The notes below the pieces were generated by a model. That model was not told the DNA's origin and ran no database searches. It worked only from the letters and a program-made list of their open reading frames with translations. This document shows, piece after piece, positions 12,926-17,259 of a stretch of 17,259 bases of DNA; position 1 is the stretch's first letter; each line of letters opens with the position of its first letter. The DNA comes from Haloquadratum sp. J07HQX50 (GTDB taxonomy: Archaea; Halobacteriota; Halobacteria; Halobacteriales; Haloferacaceae). Location of the stretch: assembly GCA_000416005.1 (NCBI GenBank), contig KE356563.1:527249-544507 (forward strand), given 5' to 3'. The translations under genes were made by a program, and so were the position numbers.

Positions 12926-15900
12926 TTAGACATTGAGTGTCAGTTTTTCTGTCTCAATACCATCGATTTGAATGTCGAAGGTTGCATCCGATACAGCACG
13001 ATAACTGAACTGAACAGTATCGCCTGCTTTCACCGTGGGATTCCACGTAAGGAACCACTCTCCATCCATGTTAACGCTGTCTACGTCATCCGGCACGTTC
13101 TGCGGTTCGGCTGAAACGATTTCCGTAATTTCGGGTGTTTCGTTTCGGTCACTATGATTTCTTACTTTGAGTGTAACAGCAGTTTCCTCGATCTGCCGTT
13201 CGATACTCACATTATTCATGATACGAGCGAGTGCTGAGTCAATATCAGGCTCCTGCCGACCAGTCACCTCAGCAAGTTTGTGTGCCATCTCCGGCAGAAT
13301 GCGACTCAATACATCCTGTTTTTTTCGCCGCTTCTGCATGGATCGCCGCTTATTCAGGAACGACTTTAGATCTCGCGACGCCTCTCGGACAGCGAGCTCA
13401 ATTTCATTCTCGATAGCAGGAATGTTCGCCAATGCATCTTTTGACTCGCTGGTGAACGGAACGTTCGTTGATGCCACATGGATCATCAGAACGATAGAAT
13501 CCTGAGGAAGTCCAGACCCGCCTGGTTGGTTCAAGCCGTAATTTCGCCACCTGATCTGCTTTATGACGTCCGTTGTTGCACATGCGCCTTGCTGATACAC
13601 CAGAGGGACTCGATTCGCAAATCGAAGTAGTCTCATACTCGTATTGTCTAACTGTCCACCGTAAGCGATGCCCGCCTCCACGACAAATGGATCGCCACCG
13701 TGTACCTCTGCATCGCGTGTCGCGGCAGCATAAAAATCAGCGTCGAATTCTTTACGCAGCCCTGCTTCAACGAGTTCTTCAGATATTGGGGACAGACAGT
13801 TCGTTGGAGGAGCTAAGATATCTGTCTCGCGCATTGCCTCCAATAGCGATGATGCTGTATCTCGATCGTCACCGACAGCACTCACTTGTGGTACGGAGTC
13901 GTTGACTGTGTTCATTACATCCCAAAACGCTTCAGCGACATTGCCTCGCGCAGTTTCTCCGAATGTGATTTCCTGAGTTTCAAGCTGGTCTGCAGACCGG
14001 TTCACGTATTCAGCGAGCACCTCGCGAGTCAGGCGGTGCTGCTTGTCGTGGTCTTGGAGCTTTGTTTCTAATCGAGTTGTCAGTCCATTCAGTGTCGATT
14101 CATCTTTTTGCTGACTTGTTGCCTGCTCAACCAACTCGAAAATATCGTCTGATAAATCAGCTGTCAACACTTGCCACATCGCGGTGTGTGCTCGCTGTCT
14201 CACAGTGGCTGCAAATGTGGTTCGATACTCATCCTCTATATCCTCCGCAATCGTTTCGATGATGGTCTGTAGTTGTTGGTGAGTAGTTCGCTCACGAGAC
14301 ACGACGGTTTCAGTAATCTGTGTGGCGAACGCCTCCGTAGCATCAGCAGGTTTGTTTGCAACTGCGTCGATGATGGACTCTACTGCGTCATCAGTCGATG
14401 ACTCTGGGATTGACCATCCGATTTCACGTCCGAAATATCGGTCCCGGAATCGATCAACAATACGCGTCGTGGTCTTTGTTCCAACTCGAGTAAATTCTGC
14501 TTGAAGGAAACCAGAGAGCGAGTACGACTCCGTCGATTCCAGCATTTTCAGTAGCGTACCGAGCTCAACGCCATGCGGGTGTGGTCGGATTTCCTCAGTT
14601 TCTGCCGGTAATTCCGCACCGTCAACTCGGTCATACTGGATTGGACCAGAGATATTCGGTTCGTCAAGGGTAATCCGTGCGTGTGGATTAACGACTGCGG
14701 TGTGCTTAATGTAATCATGCAGTTGTTGTCTGGCGCGAAGGTTCGCCTCCATCTCAAGCTCAATCCGCGTGCCATGCGTTGGCGAGAGTTCTGATTCAGT
14801 GGGGTCTTGAGACATGCTTCGCTGTATCTCAGGCTCATTGGTGTCGGTATCGATAATCAACTCAAAGTACTGAGACTGGCTCGCACTCTGTGTTCGAGAT
14901 GTGATCTTGGCAGGTTTCCCTGAGGTCAACTGCGAGTATAACACGGCTGCCGAGATTCCAATTCCTTGCTGTCCACGCGAGTTCTTCACGAAGACTGGAG
15001 CCTCATTCGCGATGATGAAATTCTCATCAGCACCAGTCGCACCGGGAACTGAGATATCATATACTGTATCCGGCTGAGCTACCTGGGTGACTTCCTGTAT
15101 GGTTTCATTTCGAAGCGGAGACCCTAGTGAGATATGATGACTACTTTGTGGACTCTGCTGTTGAGGTCCATTCGTTTCGTGAGAACAGATCGTCAATGTA
15201 TGTCCTGAGTCGGCATCTACGGCATCGGCTGTTGTGAGCTGTGGCATAAGGCCTATTTGAGTACACAGCGTGGTGAGTTCGCGTAACAGATGGGCCGTCC
15301 CAACAGAAACCGACGCTTGTGGCACTGATTCATCTGAGACATCCACAGCGAACGCTTGCGCTACAAATGCTCGCTGAGCACTGGGGTGAACCTCAAAGAG
15401 GAAGCCTGGAAGTGTATATCCATCGTCAGATGTACAACAGGTATCAAACATCTCAAACAATGACAGCGTCTGGCTGGATGCACTGTTCACTGATATTGGC
15501 TGGCGGTGATCGGGAACGATTGCACCGCGACAGGTAACATATGTGGCCAGCGAGCGAGTCAGTGCCCGTTGTTCTGCCACTGAGAGTGATGATGCTGATC
15601 GAGACTCGTTAATGAGACTTCTGAGTAATGTCTGGAGCCGATCTGGTGATGGATCAGTTGCGTCTTTCGCCTGCAGGCCTCCGTCTGTACTGAGTGACTC
15701 TGCCGTGGTTTCACTGCACAGGGCCGCAACCGAACTCATTTGTTCCGTCGTATCGGATGCCGAAGATGATCCCACTGTTGGAATCTGCTTTGGGACCATA
15801 ATTGAGTCACCTGTCTCAAGTTCACCCCCAGCAACTTCCTGAATTTCCCCAGAGTCAGAGAGACAAAAGAGACTGTGATCTCCAGTAACTGTCACTGTCC

Positions 15901-16492
15901 GACCGGCCGTTGTTTTGACCTCATACACCGCTGCTTCTGTCTCGTGCCGGATTGCAGTGGTCACCGGCTGCCATGATATTTGTTGTGTCTGCCGATTAAA
16001 CGAGGGAACTGTGATATCGTCTGACACAGGTGCAACTGCTGCTGTTTGCTCGGGCAGGTAATTATCGCAGAAGTCTCCGATTGGAACGAACTCAACGCAC
16101 CCATCTCGGTTAATGAGTAGAGATTGCGCACCGGGTAATGATTGCTCTCTTGCATGGAAACGTGACCCGTAGAGAAGTTTTCCGAATACTTTTGGGAGTT
16201 GCTCTTTCGTTATTCCCGGTCCGTTATCTTCGACAATAAGCGTATAATAACTGCCAGTCTCGCGAATCTCAACTGAGATATCTGGCCGTATTCCGGCTTC
16301 TTCTGTCGCATCCAACGCATTATCAACAGCCTCCTTGACTGCAGTGACCAGACCCCGAGCACCTGAGTCGAAGCCAAGCATGTGCTTATTCTTCTCGAAA
16401 AATTCAGCAATAGAAATTGAGCGTTGGCTCTCGGCCAACTCCGTGGCAATTTCCCCCTCTTTTTCATCGAGTGAGGATTGAAATGAGGTCAT
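12926..16492 (-). CDS. top6B: DNA topoisomerase VI subunit B precursor with intein
   Basis: A 1188-residue precursor. Removing the intein (118-504) leaves about 801 residues, normal for haloarchaeal Top6B. The ATPase subunit of topoisomerase VI uses a GHKL fold. Visible motifs are EAVDNALDA at 54-62 (Glu54, Asn58), EDNGPGI at 88-94, the ATP-lid [10 protein letters not shown] at 505-514, and the transducer-domain lysine in VPFTSESKD (Lys1018 of the precursor). The C-terminal part (about 1095-1188) resembles the Ig-like domain. The extein junction HAREQ/SRGQQG recreates the uninterrupted family sequence, so splicing must occur for ATP hydrolysis. The start is ATG at 16492, supported by a minus-strand TATA box at 16517-16526. 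It is the first gene of the top6B-top6A operon and divergent from gyrB. Confidence 0.95.
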   Translation of the reverse strand: MTSFQSSLDEKEGEIATELAESQRSISIAEFFEKNKHMLGFDSGARGLVTAVKEAVDNALDATEEAGIRPDISVEIRETGSYYTLIVEDNGPGITKEQLPKVFGKLLYGSRFHAREQSLPGAQSLLINRDGCVEFVPIGDFCDNYLPEQTAAVAPVSDDITVPSFNRQTQQISWQPVTTAIRHETEAAVYEVKTTAGRTVTVTGDHSLFCLSDSGEIQEVAGGELETGDSIMVPKQIPTVGSSSASDTTEQMSSVAALCSETTAESLSTDGGLQAKDATDPSPDRLQTLLRSLINESRSASSLSVAEQRALTRSLATYVTCRGAIVPDHRQPISVNSASSQTLSLFEMFDTCCTSDDGYTLPGFLFEVHPSAQRAFVAQAFAVDVSDESVPQASVSVGTAHLLRELTTLCTQIGLMPQLTTADAVDADSGHTLTICSHETNGPQQQSPQSSHHISLGSPLRNETIQEVTQVAQPDTVYDISVPGATGADENFIIANEAPVFVKNSRGQQGIGISAAVLYSQLTSGKPAKITSRTQSASQSQYFELIIDTDTNEPEIQRSMSQDPTESELSPTHGTRIELEMEANLRARQQLHDYIKHTAVVNPHARITLDEPNISGPIQYDRVDGAELPAETEEIRPHPHGVELGTLLKMLESTESYSLSGFLQAEFTRVGTKTTTRIVDRFRDRYFGREIGWSIPESSTDDAVESIIDAVANKPADATEAFATQITETVVSRERTTHQQLQTIIETIAEDIEDEYRTTFAATVRQRAHTAMWQVLTADLSDDIFELVEQATSQQKDESTLNGLTTRLETKLQDHDKQHRLTREVLAEYVNRSADQLETQEITFGETARGNVAEAFWDVMNTVNDSVPQVSAVGDDRDTASSLLEAMRETDILAPPTNCLSPISEELVEAGLRKEFDADFYAAATRDAEVHGGDPFVVEAGIAYGGQLDNTSMRLLRFANRVPLVYQQGACATTDVIKQIRWRNYGLNQPGGSGLPQDSIVLMIHVASTNVPFTSESKDALANIPAIENEIELAVREASRDLKSFLNKRRSMQKRRKKQDVLSRILPEMAHKLAEVTGRQEPDIDSALARIMNNVSIERQIEETAVTLKVRNHSDRNETPEITEIVSAEPQNVPDDVDSVNMDGEWFLTWNPTVKAGDTVQFSYRAVSDATFDIQIDGIETEKLTLNV
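14981..16141 (-). other. Intein in Top6B, 387 residues, with decayed endonuclease domain
   Basis: The insertion covers precursor residues 118-504. Block A is [14 protein letters not shown] (first residue Ser118, in place of the common Cys). Block B is [11 protein letters not shown] with the TxxH motif (Thr203, His206). Block F is [18 protein letters not shown], and block G is APVFVKN followed by Ser505. Asn504 is the cyclising residue, but the penultimate residue is Lys503 where most inteins have His. Residues about 245-455 (DNA 15128-15760) occupy the place of a LAGLIDADG homing endonuclease. The first motif reads LATYVTCRG and the second VAQAFAVDV, so the acidic residue is lost in the first and the pattern is altered in the second. 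The splicing blocks look intact, and the endonuclease is probably inactive. Boundaries are precise because the exteins join to a conserved motif. Confidence 0.93.
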
Positions 16493-16516
16493 TTCGTGCC
16501 GCGAAATACCAGAGGG

Positions 16517-16526
16517 ATACTTATGA
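16517..16526 (-). promoter_or_regulatory. TATA-like box of top6B
   Basis: Minus strand TCATAAGTAT is centred about 29 bases before the ATG at 16492, giving a leaderless or nearly leaderless top6B-top6A transcript. Confidence 0.5.
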
Positions 16527-16560
16527 ACTGTTCGGGACTAATCGACGTCAAAACCATGTA

Positions 16561-16579
16561 TCGCGCCCGCGCGTGCGAG
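16561..16579. other. G+C-rich, partly alternating purine-pyrimidine patch in the topoisomerase promoter region
   Basis: The 126-base divergent region between top6B and gyrB is mostly A+T-rich but contains this patch made almost only of C and G. It includes a 10-base strictly alternating run, CGCGCGTGCG (16568-16577), directly upstream of the gyrB box. Alternating CG can adopt Z-DNA under negative supercoiling; any supercoil-sensing role is inference. Confidence 0.35.
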
Positions 16580-16581
16580 GG

Positions 16582-16587
16582 TTTATC
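16582..16587 (+). promoter_or_regulatory. TATA-like box of gyrB
   Basis: TTTATC is centred about 34 bases before the ATG at 16619, predicting a transcript start around 16610 and a very short leader. The other A+T-rich match, CATAAATA at 16598-16605, is too close to the start codon. Confidence 0.4.
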
Positions 16588-16618
16588 CAGTAACACATCA
16601 TAAATAGAGTAGATTCAA

Positions 16619-17259
16619 ATGTCACATGAAACAGAGTACAGCGCCGGCCAGATACAGGTGCTAGAAGGGTTAGAAGCTGTCAGGAAACGGCCGGCAATGT
16701 ACATCGGGTCGACGGACTCTCGTGGACTTCATCACTTGGTATACGAGGTTGTTGACAATGCGATCGATGAGGCACTCGCAGGGTATTGTGACAGTATCGA
16801 AGTAGTGCTTCATGAGGACGATTCAGTCTCAGTGCGCGACAACGGAAGAGGAATACCAGTTGATACGCACGAGCAGTACGACAGACCCGCAGTTGAAGTT
16901 ATTATGACCGTTCTCCATGCCGGCGGAAAGTTCGATAGTAAATCGTACCAGGTATCCGGAGGGCTTCACGGCGTCGGTGTATCTGTGGTTAATGCGCTAT
17001 CACGATGGTTAGAGGTCGAAATTAAGCGAGATGGCGCGCTCTGGCAGCATGTCTTTGATCACGGTGAACCGAAGCAAGAGTCATTTGAGCGAGTCCGAGA
17101 TTTAGATTCCTCTGAAGAAACAGGAACTGAGATTCGATTTTGGCCGGACGGAGACATATTCGAGACGACTGAATTCGAATTTACAACCTTAGAGAACAGA
17201 CTTCGAGAGCTGGCATTTCTCAACTCTGGAGTCGAAATATGTATTATCGACGAGGGAGA
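16619..17259 (+). CDS. gyrB: DNA gyrase subunit B, N-terminal part (cut by window end)
   Basis: About 213 residues of the GyrB ATPase region are visible and the frame runs off the right edge. Family motifs are [20 protein letters not shown] at 7-26, [20 protein letters not shown] at 27-46 with the catalytic base Glu43, Asn47, the nucleotide-binding DNGRGIP at 74-80 (Asp74), [20 protein letters not shown] at 99-118, and [10 protein letters not shown] at 119-128. Residue numbers are one higher than in the E. coli enzyme. Gyrase introduces negative supercoils with ATP; GyrB carries the ATPase and Toprim parts. No interruption is visible in this part, though haloarchaeal gyrB can carry an intein further on. 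It is divergent from top6B, so the three visible genes supply the two type II topoisomerases; gyrA is expected downstream but lies outside the window. Confidence 0.96.
   Translation, partial: MSHETEYSAGQIQVLEGLEAVRKRPAMYIGSTDSRGLHHLVYEVVDNAIDEALAGYCDSIEVVLHEDDSVSVRDNGRGIPVDTHEQYDRPAVEVIMTVLHAGGKFDSKSYQVSGGLHGVGVSVVNALSRWLEVEIKRDGALWQHVFDHGEPKQESFERVRDLDSSEETGTEIRFWPDGDIFETTEFEFTTLENRLRELAFLNSGVEICIIDEG

Noticed and set aside
1..17259. CRISPR arrays, rRNA and tRNA genes
   Set aside because: No regularly spaced direct repeats and no cloverleaf or ribosomal RNA-like sequence were seen in the gaps between genes.

Overview
The window looks like chromosome from a square halophilic archaeon of the Haloquadratum type. 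This is inferred from haloarchaeal protein families (TraB-type membrane protein, haloarchaeal PsmB, UPF0212, topoisomerase VI beside gyrase), acidic proteins, leaderless archaeal promoters with TATA-like boxes about 26 bases before the start, and a base composition near 48% G+C, low for haloarchaea. No database search was possible.

Left edge (1-412): the start of a TnpB gene on the minus strand, preceded by a tail fragment of its IS200-type TnpA partner. 413-2688: an overlapping pair, a TraB/PrgY-family membrane protein and an M50-type zinc metalloprotease. 2748-2987: a small two-helix membrane protein on the minus strand with its own promoter. 3237-5052: purM converging on an XRE-HTH/CBS-pair regulator. 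5053-5603: no convincing gene; it holds copy 1 of a hairpin-rich repeat. 5604-6813: UPF0212 protein and proteasome beta subunit, divergently transcribed. 6814-7137: poorly coding, with one doubtful small ORF.

7138-11174: a minus-strand cluster read as thiE, thiM, thiD, then a GCS2-like ligase. ThiM and ThiD phosphorylate the thiazole and pyrimidine halves of thiamine and ThiE joins them, so this is a salvage and assembly module. 11175-11800: a gene-free stretch with a palindrome near the thiE start and copy 2 of the hairpin-rich repeat.

11801-17259: the DNA topology locus. top6B and top6A (topoisomerase VI, minus strand) form an operon and are divergent from gyrB (plus strand, cut by the window end). 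Top6B is interrupted by a 387-residue intein placed exactly in its ATP-lid motif, and the homing-endonuclease part of that intein looks degenerate.

Most unusual items: the Top6B intein (Ser1, Lys as penultimate residue, decayed endonuclease motifs), and the pair of diverged repeats of about 180 bp whose central stem shows a compensatory base change. The repeats suggest non-coding mobile elements related to IS200/IS605 ends.
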